Program-made: the position numbers and the translations under genes
Assembly (NCBI RefSeq): GCF_000002865.3
Contig: NW_001865040.1
Location: forward strand, 556,905-620,904
From: Monosiga brevicollis MX1
Taxonomy: Eukaryota > Opisthokonta > Choanoflagellata > Craspedida > Salpingoecidae
Reading direction: 5' to 3'
Length of the DNA: 64,000 bases
In this document: one piece after another, positions 24,601 to 35,146 of the stretch
Numbering within the stretch: position 1 is the first letter of the stretch
Layout: each line of letters begins with the position of its first letter
Notes under the pieces: generated by a model
The model's database searches: none
The model's input: only the letters and a program-made list of their open reading frames with translations
What the model was told of the DNA's origin: nothing

Positions 24601-27600
24601 GCAGGTTCTGCCGGCCGTGGCTAGCCGCTTTCCTCTCAACGACGGCCCCTGTGCGTACGTGGAACTGAGCCGCCTTGTGGAGTACTGTGTCATGGGGCTC
24701 GATACGCCTCTCGCCGTCCGTACTGCGGCCCTACGCAGCCTCCTGCTGAACAGCGACTATGCCGTTCAGCACATTGTGCCTCTGATTCTGAGCTACCTGC
24801 AGCGCAGCTCGGTTCAGGTCACTGCAATGCTCACGGTTCTCCCAGAGATATTTGAGGCCGTGCACGCGCACGAGCTTGGGAGCAGCGTGCTTATTCACAT
24901 CATTTTGCTGCTGCCCAAATATCGCGATGCCATCAGCGTGCTCGAAGCAATGGCCGCGCGCGTCAAAAGCTCGGCCGCTAGTTTGGTGCAGGCCCATCTT
25001 GAGCCCGTCGTGCTGGCTATGAGCCGGTGCATACGCGAGTTTCAGGTGCCTGCCAATATCTGGCAGGTTGTCTTTGGGCAACCCAACGCAGCAGCGTTTT
25101 GGCAAATGCACGCGGACGACGTCCTTTGGTACCTGCTCGTCGATAAGAATCGCAGCCAGCTGGAGGCCTTGGCCACACTTTTTGGCAAGTCGCTCGAGCA
25201 GGTGGCCCTGGAGTCAAGCCCTGCTATTCTTGCTCGCCTTTTCCTGAGAAAGTCTGGATCGGACCTGCAAGCAGCCCTGGTTTACATGGCTGAGTTGGCC
25301 AACCGCGGGATTGAGGTCTTGGTCTCTACACGCTCTCGCCACCACCTGACAGCACTTGTTTCGCAACTGGAAACCCCGCACGCCACCCTCATGAGCCGCT
25401 TTCGAGAGGCCCTCAAGTTGATGGCCTGCTATGCTGCGCGCAACGACCCTCGATTCGAGTCACCAGAGAAGGTGACAGCCGAAAGCTTGCAGGAGTTTCT
25501 GCGCAATCACATGACCGAGTGTCTCTTTCATCTGCGCCAATTGAGCTTGAAGTCGGGCATGAGCAACAAGCGCCGAGCTCTTGGTGGCCTCCAAGGTTTA
25601 CTGGATGTGGCAGGGTCCAACAACTTGGCCGCCGTCCGTGTGCAAATCCTGGCTTTAATTAGCCATAGCTTGCAGACGGAGGCACTTGTGACTTCGGCCT
25701 TGCAGTGCGCACGCGCCTTTGCCCAGGCCGTAGCACCAACTGTGCTTCAGGTCGTCCTGCCCGACCTGAGCGTATTGCTGATGCCTTATATGCAAAGCCA
25801 TGTGCGTGTCGTGGCACCGCTCTTCACGTACATGCTCTGCGATCACCGGGAGCAAATGAAGGACACCTTGAAGGACGTGCTCTTTTTGCCGCGTCTGGAC
25901 CTACCAGAGTACGCCCCCGTCAATAAGGTTTTGAATCTCGCTTCCAAGGCGTATGTGTCCGACACGTGGTCGGCGCGCGTTGTCGATGTGCTGCGTGGCC
26001 TCAAACACGAAACGGTGGCTGTGCGCAAGCACGCAGCGCGGCAGATGCTGACGTTTCTCCTTCAGGAGCAGGATGTGATGCTGCAGGATCAAATCGCCCT
26101 CACTGAGACGCCTGCCGTGCTGCGTGACATTGTCGGCTGCCTTCTTCGCAATCTGCGCGAGTCTGACGCAGAGCTGCGCGATCTGTGTGCCCGATGTCTG
26201 GGCTGCATTGGTGCCATCGATCCTGGTCGCCTGGGTCAAGTTGACTTGGCCGTGGCCAAGGTCCAGGCGCACGCAACGGGCTTCAACCTGCTCACGGCCC
26301 GCGTGGGCAAGATTCTGCTGGAGGGTTTCCTCGTGCGCATGCTGCTTGCAGCCGAAACACACGGCACTCAGGACCGATCAGCCGCAACCATCCAGGAGTG
26401 CCTCTCTTGCTATGGCTGTACCTCAGCGCTTCCCCTGCACACATCAACTTTGGTGGATAACAGCCATCATGGCCTACCAGAGCAACTCTGGCACAGCTTG
26501 AGCCCCTCCGTTCGAGAGGTCATTCATCCTTACCTCAGCTCGCGCTTTCGCATCACGGATGTTGAGCTTGAGGCACGCCTTCCTCTTTTCCCAGAGTACA
26601 AGTCAGATGCCAGTGCCTGGTGCCAGTGCCTCATGTTCTACCTCAACGCTCAGCTAAGCAGTAGCGGTCACAGCTCGGTCGAACAGCGCTTGCTCAAGAC
26701 GTGTTATTTTTGTATGCGCGAGAGCCTCGATTTGACTTTCTTTATTCTCCCTCACGCTGTCCTGGCCTTTTTACGAGCTTGCCGGCCGCTCGGCCGTCTC
26801 CTGATGGACGAGTTTGTTCTCGTTCTCAACGAAGCAGCCGAGCACAGCGCGGGTGAGCCGAGTCCCTCGGTACAGATTGCGGTGGATGTGGTGCTTTCGA
26901 CCCTCGAGTTTGTTCGGCACTGGATTTCCGAGAGTGAGAAAAACCTGTACGTCATCTTTCTTTTTTGCCTGCTGCACTTCGGTCAGGCGTCAATTTGTAC
27001 TGGGCTTGGCTTTTGATTATGTTTGACCCTCTTTTTTTGTTGTTGTTTTTGTTACATTGTGTTTGACTTGCTTGCTTATTTTTGGGGAAGGCGGCGCTCA
27101 CTTTTCGTATTCATGCTTGGCAGCAAGTCTTCGCGGTCTTCCCTGCCTAGCCCAGACAACCTGGGCTCATCTGATTCCGAGATCAAGCGAATTCGGGAGC
27201 TTCTCGACGGCGTGAGCAACGACCTGGCGGCTCGCGCTGCATTTGCATGTCGCGACTACATCCGCGCTCTCCAGCGGCTCGAGCAACACGTGGCTGATGC
27301 CACCGCACCGCCCAAGCCCGGTGAATTCTTGAAGCCTGGCATGCAGCTGGGCCCCAGTGAGGCAGACTTGGATCGTCTGCAACAGATTTACGCGCATTTG
27401 TCTGACGTGGATAGCATGGCAGGCGTGGCCGCAACGCGAGCGCATACCAATATTCAAGCACGCATCTTGGATCACCGTGCCTCGGGCCAATGGACCGAGG
27501 CGCTGTCTTGCTATGAACAGGCACTGCAAGAGGCACCCAGCTTGGGCCTATATTGTGGCATGCTTGAGTGCCAGCTAAATCTGGGTCATTACCAGACCGT

Positions 27601-30600
27601 GTGTGCAAACTCTTTCGGCCTCGAGACGCGTTTTCCGGCCTGGGCTGACAACGTGCGCGCCTATCGCGTGGAGGCCGCCTGGAAGCTTGGGGACTGGGAC
27701 CAACTGCACCAGACACTCGAAGACCATGCTGACCGCATGCTGGCACCGCATCACCCTTCAAAAAGGATTGCATCCTTGAACAATGGAACCCAAGGGACCT
27801 CGCCCGTTACTCAAGGCCTGGCTCAAGTGGATGGGGAGCTCAATCTGCGTTTGGGTCAGCTGCTGGACGCCGTGCGACAACAAAAGATGGAATCGTTGAG
27901 TGAGAGCATTCAAACTGCCCGTGATGGGGTCGTTGCGCCATTGATTACCCTGGCCCGTACGCAAGGGTCTTACCAACGCATGTATCCCTATCTCCTTCAA
28001 TTGCACGGCCTCCATGAGGTGGAGGGCGCCGTTCACCAGCTTCTGGGCCCAGAGCGGCTGGGGCCACGCCCAGCCCAGCGCTTGGAGGAGTTGAACACAC
28101 GTTGGCAACGTCGTTTGGTGCTGGCGGATAACACGTTCAAGTCAAAAGACTTTTTGCTCTCGCTGCGTCGCTCGGTGTTGCAAATGGTCCGAGACCAGGA
28201 GGCGGAGGCCACGCGTGTGAGCGCTAGCCAGCTTTACACCTCAGTGCGAGGCCTGGTCGACACGGCTGTGGCGAGCACTTGGGAGCTGACAGCGCGCCAT
28301 GCGCGCAAGGCCGGCCTGCTTGACACAGCGTACACGGCACTGCTGCACGTGGACAGTGATTGCGCCCCTGGGGCATTGCTTGAGCACGCGCGCCTACTGT
28401 GGGACACTGGGCGCAATCATGAAGCCATCCATCAACTTTCGCGTGAGATTGGTCAGCCTAATCTGTCGAGTGACAAGGAGCAGCACGATGCAGCCTCGTT
28501 GCTTGTGGGCGAGTGGATGCTCTCCACGACCAGCCATTCGATTGATGTGGTGCGCAGCTATCTACAAAAGCTAGTCAAAAACTGCTCGAGCCTAGAGAAG
28601 AGCCACTACCTGTACGCCTCGTACTTGGATTCGCTGCTCAGTCGACGAAGCTTGCCTGAGCATGAACTCTTACCTACCATCATTGAGCAGTATGCCATGG
28701 CCGTTGAACGAGGCTTCAAGTATACGTATCACGCCCTGCCGCGCCTCTTGACACTGTGGCTCGAATACGGGTCGCGCCTACCCGCACTTGAGTCACAGCG
28801 CCTGAGTCAGACCATCGAGGACGGCCGCCGACTATCGGCACATGCATTGCGCAAGGGGGATGAGCACATTCTTAAGAAGATCAGTGGTTTGGTGGGCTAC
28901 GCCTCGCAGCGCATTAGCGCACAGCAGCTCTTCACTTGCTTGGAACAGCTGAGTACACACTTGACACATGTCAACCTGCACGTATTTGAGCAAGTGTGCA
29001 GCATTATCATTCGTGTGGTGCGAGCCTTTCCCCACCAGTCATTGTGGCTGCTACTCTCCAACTGGCACTCGCAGTTTCAGTTTCGCATCACCCGCTTCAA
29101 CGGACTCGTTGATCGTCTCAAGATTGAGGTATGCCTGTGTGTCGAAGAGGAGGAGGGAGGAAAGCGAGAGCCATTGGGTGCACAACAAGTCAAGAGTTGA
29201 TCAACTCGACACGCTGTTTTGGGCTTTATCACTCACTCACTCCCTTGTACGCACGTAATAGTTGGCGGACTCTGACCAAAGCCTGCTCAGCATTTACTTG
29301 AAGATTAGCAAGGCGTTGATTGGCCTCTGCAATCAAAAAGTGACGGCCACGCAACGCCAAATCAAGCTTTCCAAAGTGGCCCCGTAAGTGCTGCCCTTGC
29401 TTCTACGGCAACTCTGTGTGTGTGTGTGTGGGGGGGGGGAGGAGGGGGGGTGGTGGTGTTCGCCCATTGAACGGCAGAAACGTTGCAGTTTGGCTTTTGT
29501 TACTTTGCCATCTCATCTTGTCTTGAGTGGCATAGGGACTTGGCAGGGCGCAGGGCGTGGAATACAGTTCTTGTGCCCACCAGCAAGGCCACCACCATCA
29601 TGCTACCGGCCTCGACGGACCCCAATAACAAGACAGCGCCCTTTCCAGACGAATTGCCATACATCGAGAGCTTTGAATCGACGGTGGTCATTTATCCCAG
29701 CAAGCAGCAGCCCAAGCGTATTTTCATCCGCGGCACCGATGGCCACAAGCACCAGTTTCTTTGCAAGCAAGACGAGGATATTCGCAAAGACAGCCGATTC
29801 CTAAATCTTTGCACCGTCGTGAACAAGTTTTTGCGCGCGGACCCTGATTCTCTGCAGCGTGATCTCTTCATCCAGACTTACGGCGTTTGGCCGTTGAGCG
29901 AGGTGACGGGCATGATTGAGTGGGTGCGTTTCTTGCGCTTGCTACTTGTGTGGAGGCGAAGCAGAATATAAGTTTCCATTTTTTTCTTTTTCTTTTTTCT
30001 TAAGGATGCGCTTCACGCTTCTCTCACTCTCACTCACTCTCTTCTTTCTTTACTTAGGTTCCCAAATGTACCACAATCCGTGACGTGTTATCCACGTTGT
30101 ATCGAGCCAAGAATTTGGCCATGCCCGGTCGTGAGCTTCGGCGTCTAGCCAAGCCTGAGACGCATGCCGATAAGGGCTACAACGAGGTTGGCTTTTGTAT
30201 TGCGCATGGGTTTTAACCTTGCCACGTACAGCACATCGATGCATCTGTTTTCATGCGGTTTCCTGTTAACGGCCCGCGCCAACGAATGTGGCATAGGTGG
30301 ACATTTTTGAGAAGGTTCTGAAAGCACGGCATCCACCAGTTTTGCGAGAATGGTTTATCAATCAGTTTCCTGACCCCACCAGCTGGTACAGTGCTCGAAC
30401 GCGCTTTGCTCGCTCATCTGCCGTCATGTCCATGCTCGGGTACGTTGCGTGTGACGTTTTGCCATGTTGAACGGATGGATGAGAACCGATGCTTTCGTCA
30501 GAGCCGCGAGTGCTCCGAGCAAGTGACATGGTGCCTGTGCTCAATTTATAGACACGCATTGGGTCTGGGCGACCGGCACTACGAGAACATCATGCTTGAC

Positions 30601-31460
30601 ACCACAGATGGAAAGGTGATGCATGTAGACTTTGACGTCATTTTTGAGAAGGGAAAGACGCTTCGTGTCAAGGAGCGCGTGCCCTTCCGGTGAGTCGAGG
30701 CTCTGGAATCCACTCACATGTCCGAGTTTGTTGTATGAAGATGAGGCAAACTCAGTGGCATGGGTGCGATATAGGCTGACACACAACATGACGGACGCCA
30801 TGGGCGCAACCGGGCATGAAGGAACCTTTCGCAAGTGTTGCGAGATCAGCATGCGTGTGCTGCGGGAGCAGCACGTATCCATCATCAATGTTTTGGAGAT
30901 GATGCTTTATGCTCCCCTTTTGGAATGGGACCGGCACGACAACCATGGAGGGAAGACCAAGCACCAATTCTGGAATGAACTGCACAGCACGGAAGGCCAG
31001 CGCGTGATAGAAACAGTGCGGCTAAAGTTGCAGGGTGTCAGCGAGAAGGCTATTGAGGCTTATGTGGCGGAATGGAAGGCCACGCTGAGCCAGCGGCAGG
31101 AACACGTGCGAGCTGTGTTAGCACAGCAAAAAAGCAGTGGTGGCGCGCAGCAAGCCAAGCGAAGCAAAACAAGCAAACCGGAGTTTGACGCTACCCAGCT
31201 CGAGTCGGAGATGCACGAGCAGATGGGTGATTCAACCCGACTCATCCCAATGTCCATCGAGGGCCAGGTATGCCAGCGGTTGGCAGCTTTGGCACGCGGC
31301 CCTGTCTGTTGTGTGTGCGGCCGAAGCCATTGTCCTTGACCGAGTGTTTCTGCCCCATCTTTTGCTTGCTGCTGCCGGTTAGGTGGATGAGCTGATTCAA
31401 GAGGCCACGGACCCCAAACGTTTGGCATTAATGTACATTGGCTGGGCTCCCTACATGTAG
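21630..31460 (+). CDS. ATR: ATR, phosphatidylinositol 3-kinase-related checkpoint kinase
   Basis: I model 17 exons: 21630..21679, 21721..21863, 21979..22065, 22163..22345, 22434..22500, 22614..22683, 22811..23329, 23405..24064, 24251..26946, 27091..29128, 29262..29383, 29536..29923, 30058..30186, 30297..30439, 30552..30689, 30775..31267 and 31383..31460. They give 2667 residues; human ATR has 2644. The N-terminal half is a HEAT solenoid including the UME region (CARCLGCIGAIDPGRL). The FAT domain follows (YRVEAAWKLGDWDQL, ARKAGLLDTAYTALLH). The kinase has IFIRGTDGHKHQF, HPPVLREWFINQFPDPTSWY, catalytic LGLGDRHYENIMLD and metal-binding HVDFDVIFEKG. The FATC end is EATDPKRLALMYIGWAPYM. ATR senses RPA-coated single-stranded DNA through ATRIP and phosphorylates checkpoint targets. 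The first six small exons are less conserved and less certain than the rest. Confidence 0.95.
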
Positions 31461-32035
31461 TGCAGACGTATTCTTGGCTGAGCCAATTCGAGCGCCGACA
31501 AACGAGTACTTTGTCCACGCGCAACCGGAATCTTGAACAGAGAGGCAGAGAGGTAGAAAATCGAATGATAAGTATCAGACTGATCGAGGTCCCAGCTGTA
31601 GAAATGAGCAGACTGTTTTGTGGTAGATTGACTATGCTAAGCACAACCGCGCCGCGGGTCGCAGCATGGTACAGACACAGTCGGGATTGCATTAGGCTCA
31701 CGCTGCCGCGGGCAGCGCAAGAGCCGAAAAGGAGAACAGAATCAAACGCGAAGAGGCGGGGCAAGTGCGAGGGAAAACACGGGGTTGCCACTTAGAGCAA
31801 AAAACACACACTGTGTTGCGGTTCAGCTGGCCATTTGAGAGAGTAAAATGTGCAATGCACATCCAACTTGGGAGTCAGAGGCCAAGCCGAGTCTTGAGCC
31901 TGGAAGGATGTGTCGGTGTCAAGATGTGCAATGGGCGCCTACTTGGACTTGGACTCTTTGAACAGGACATGTCGTTGCACTGTGTTATACAAGACACCCA
32001 AGCGCAATACAAGAAAATCAGATGAGTTTCAAGGT
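31461..32035. other. Convergent 3' region ATR / MRPL33
   Basis: No gene is seen between the two converging stops. Short open frames on both strands lack family resemblance or supportable splice structure. Confidence 0.5.
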
Positions 32036-32510
32036 TCAAGCAATAGCACGGGCCTTTCTGGTCTTGTGGTGAGCAGCGAGTTGGCCCCTTGGGCTGAGGT
32101 GGAGGAGATCTGATGCGTCTGTGAAGAATGAAATAAAAAAATGCATCTCAAGCACAGCTTACCAACAGGATCATACTTGCGCATGATCATCTTTTCGGCC
32201 AGGCGTGGGCGCTTATATGTGTAATAAAAGCCGGTGCCAGCCATGCTCACCAGGCGCACAAAAATAGTCCTGAATATTGCCGGGAGGTTGTGAGCGAATC
32301 CATGATGCATTGAAACAAATTTGAGCCCAGGCATAGTCCCTCGTATGCGCAAACAAACTATCCCACTCCTCGCATGCGCAAAAAAACTATCCCACTCTTT
32401 CCCCTTCCTGCACAAGACCTCCGAGCTCTGTCAGGCCCCGCTGCCGTTGCGAGCCCGCCACCAAGGCAGCCGACTTCAACATGTGCTTACCGTGCTTTGG
32501 ACTTGGCCAT
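32036..32510 (-). CDS. MRPL33: Mitochondrial large-subunit ribosomal protein bL33
   Basis: Three exons (32491..32510, 32163..32269, 32036..32118) give 69 residues; human MRPL33 has 65. The first exon encodes MAKSKAR, and the second TIFVRLVSMAGTGFYYTYKR then KYDPV, which parallels [20 protein letters not shown] and HYDPV of the human protein. The short third exon is basic (HHKTRKARAIA) and less conserved. An alternative acceptor nine nt further in (exon start 32109) would keep the frame and drop three residues. bL33 sits near the E site of the mitoribosome. A sense T27 tract lies about 80 nt upstream of the ATG. Confidence 0.88.
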
Positions 32511-32835
32511 GGTGGGTGGTCTAAATGAAAATGAGACATTTATCACACTTTTGCATTTGACTGTGTGTGTGTGTGGAAAAGTACAAAAACCAAAAAAAAA
32601 AAAAAAAAAAAAAAAAAAGGGAGCTTCTTGAATAGAGAGGGTAGGGAGGCACATAGCCAGGAACAGAGCCACAATCGCCAGCACAGCGGCGAACAACAAG
32701 CAGGGCGCGGCATTGTAATCAGTCAACATGGACATTGGGTTCAAGGCCTTCCTCAAAGCGCAAAAATAACTGCGAAGCGAACAGACGAGCAGAGCATTGA
32801 CTAGGCATGAAAGTTATTCCTTCACATCAGATGTT
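32511..32835. other. Spacer between FKBP8 and MRPL33
   Basis: About 325 bp, both flanking genes on the minus strand. It contains an A27 run (32592-32618), T27 in the sense strand. A minus-strand open frame near 32640-32756 encodes one hydrophobic segment (LLFAAVLAIVALFLAMCLP) but then runs into the T tract as poly-Phe. I could not establish it as a gene. Confidence 0.45.
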
Positions 32836-34848
32836 TCAGGCTTCTGGGAAGAAGTGCATCCAGGCAAAGAGACCCAATGTGGCTAGGATGATGGAGATGA
32901 CCACGATGACGATGATAAAGAAGCTAACTTTGCGCTCCATCTCAGTTTTTTTGACTGAAAGTGAGAGCCGGGAACCACCACGGCGATGCAGTGAGACAGC
33001 GTCACAGTACGGCTGCAAGGAGCCGACTCAGAACCCTCATGTGAAGCGGCAGCATGACATACCTTCATCTTTCTCTGCTTCAACGCCCTTGCCGTCATCA
33101 AATCCCTTCATCATTCGCTTATACAAGCTGGGCCAACCAAGTGGGGCATTGCCATGAGCCGTGACCAGACAAAAACGCGGTGTCCGGCTCAGGAAAACTT
33201 ACTCGGTCTTCTCCCGGTCATCCTTACGCTGCTTTGACCTGAGCTTGGCCTCAAGCACACGGAACCGCTAGGACACGCGACGAGTGAATGGTAGCCAGCG
33301 ATTGGAAGCCTCTGGAGGCATCATGGACGCTTTTGGAGGGAGAAAAAACACTACAGAGGCGGGATGGGCCTTACTTCCTCATCGACCTTGAGACCAGTTT
33401 GCACGACTTCCTCGGCATCCTCCAGGCGGTTCAGCTCAAGTGTACACTATGAAGGGGGAGGGGGGTGGGTGAAAGGCGGCTCGCACGCATTGCTGTGGTG
33501 ACAGTCCACGACCTCGGCTCACCGTGAACTTGCGCGTGAGAGCCTTGACGTTACGGCCGTCCAATTCCAATGCTTGATCACATTTTGCCATGGCCTTGCG
33601 ATACTCGTTCAGCTGTTGGGTGTGGAGGGGCAGGGTCGTGAGGAAGGCGGGGTACTTGAGACCAAACCAGCACGCAGGGTTCTTTGGGCACCTTCATGTA
33701 ACAAATGGCAAGGTTGTTGAAGCAGAGCAAGCATTCGTGACGCAGCGCAGGCTCAGCGGGCAATTCCTGTGGGGCGCAGTGCCAAGTGTCAAAGTGAGAA
33801 GGGTCGCGACAAAACGCCACGCCTCTGGCTTTTTGTCAGGCGTACTGGATTTTCTGCGGAGATGTTCAATGCCACCATCGCCCTGCCATGGTAGCGTCAA
33901 AGCGGAGCAGCAGGCGGCTGAGGGAATGCTTCGGGTGACGCACAGAGCAGTCAGAGATGAGCCAGCTGGGGGCGGACGAACAGACCGATTGTAACAGGAC
34001 ACGGCCGCAACAAAATCTCCAGCCGAATAGGCTTCGTTGCCTTTAGCGCGACGCTGTGATCTGATTGCAGTACAACCAGGGGTGGTCCTGTCAGAAAGCT
34101 GTGGCTTCGAACCTCAGACCAGAGAATGATCCAGAAGAGCACGATGGAGCACGATGGAGCCCTTGTAGCACCTACGCGATGGCAACGCGGTCTTCGGGGC
34201 TCATATCCTCGTATTCGACGCCCGAAGCCAAGTCTTTGAGCTCAACCTCATAGACAATTTCCGAGTCCTCAGTCGCACCTTCCAGTCTGTGTTGGAGCAA
34301 AAGGCAAGGGACACCAGCACATACGGCCGGTGAGAGCACGCTTCTGATTGCAAGCCGATTCGACGAAGGCTGGCAGGCTTATGGCCGCCGACATACGGGT
34401 CAAAACGTCGACAGGACTTGATCAATGCCTTTTCGCCCAGGCTCATCATCGGAATGGCAATATCCAGGGCTGGAGACAAAGTGGAGCGTTTCACGATCAG
34501 GGCAAGCGAGAGCTTCATGCAGCTGAAAGAGAAATGCGGGGTGGTGGTTGGGAGAAGCACTGTACCGGTGGGGGCATCGCCTTCGCCGGTGCGGAAGCGG
34601 AGTTCCTTGTCGCGGAAGACATCCTTGCCATCGCAGGTCAAGGAGTAGATAATGGTGGCGTTGGCGCCTCGGTCAGCGCGGGCACCATGCCCCGCGTGCA
34701 AAGTCTACGACCAACCCCATTGAGGATGCTGCAACCCAAGCAGGCTGCCACGAGGGTAAGATGGAGCAGATCCACAAACCTTTTTCAAGACAGCACCCGA
34801 GCCCATCAGGTCAACCCATTCATCCTCGTTGGGATCACTGGACGCCAT
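32836..34848 (-). CDS. FKBP8: FKBP8-like tail-anchored TPR co-chaperone
   Basis: Eleven exons (34780..34848, 34566..34704, 34397..34469, 34176..34286, 33982..34060, 33692..33766, 33523..33612, 33375..33446, 33203..33267, 33063..33127, 32836..32954) give 318 residues. The order is an acidic N-terminus with DEWVDLMGSGAVLKK, an FKBP-like region (ALDIAIPMMSLGEKALIKSC), TPR repeats (RAKGNEAYSAGDFVAAVSCY, CLLCFNNLAICYMK, KAMAKCDQALELDGRNVKAL), the ALYRKM-like DLYKRMMKG, and a C-terminal membrane anchor (IIVIVVISIILATLGLFAW) followed by a short tail. Human FKBP8 sits on outer mitochondrial and ER membranes and works with Hsp90, Bcl-2 and LC3. The FKBP loop with the Y-G-G-IPP motif is absent, so peptidyl-prolyl isomerase activity is doubtful. 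The start codon is 298 bp from that of MSH3. Confidence 0.9.
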
Positions 34849-35146
34849 CTTTGCCTGCGGTCGCTGCCCAAAGTCCGCAACCTGCGTGCGTGCGTGTGAA
34901 TGTGTATATGTGTGTGTGTGTGTGCAGCTGCTCGTCGTGTAATGCAAGAGTGAAATTACCACAGGAAGGCACGAGAAAGAGGCCCCCCCCCCAAAAAAAA
35001 AAAAAAAAAAAAAAAAATTAATTTGCAAGAATGTCAGCATTTTCTCGTGATTTGTAACGGCTAGTAAACGGCCCTGGACGGCGGTGAGAGGTCGAGGACG
35101 AGCTGTTGCGGCGACGTGATTTTTGTCGTGCCCGTCATACGGCGCC
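34849..35146. promoter_or_regulatory. Compact bidirectional promoter FKBP8 / MSH3
   Basis: Only 298 bp separate two outward-facing start codons, so both promoters and 5' UTRs overlap or abut. The region holds a (TG)n stretch near 34901-34922 and a C10-A25 tract at 34983-35017, which is T25-G10 in the FKBP8 sense strand. Confidence 0.6.

Noticed and set aside
32487-32756. Minus-strand frame with one hydrophobic helix upstream of MRPL33
   Set aside because: It reads through the T27 tract as poly-Phe and overlaps the MRPL33 start region. I see no splice site that rescues it and no known family.
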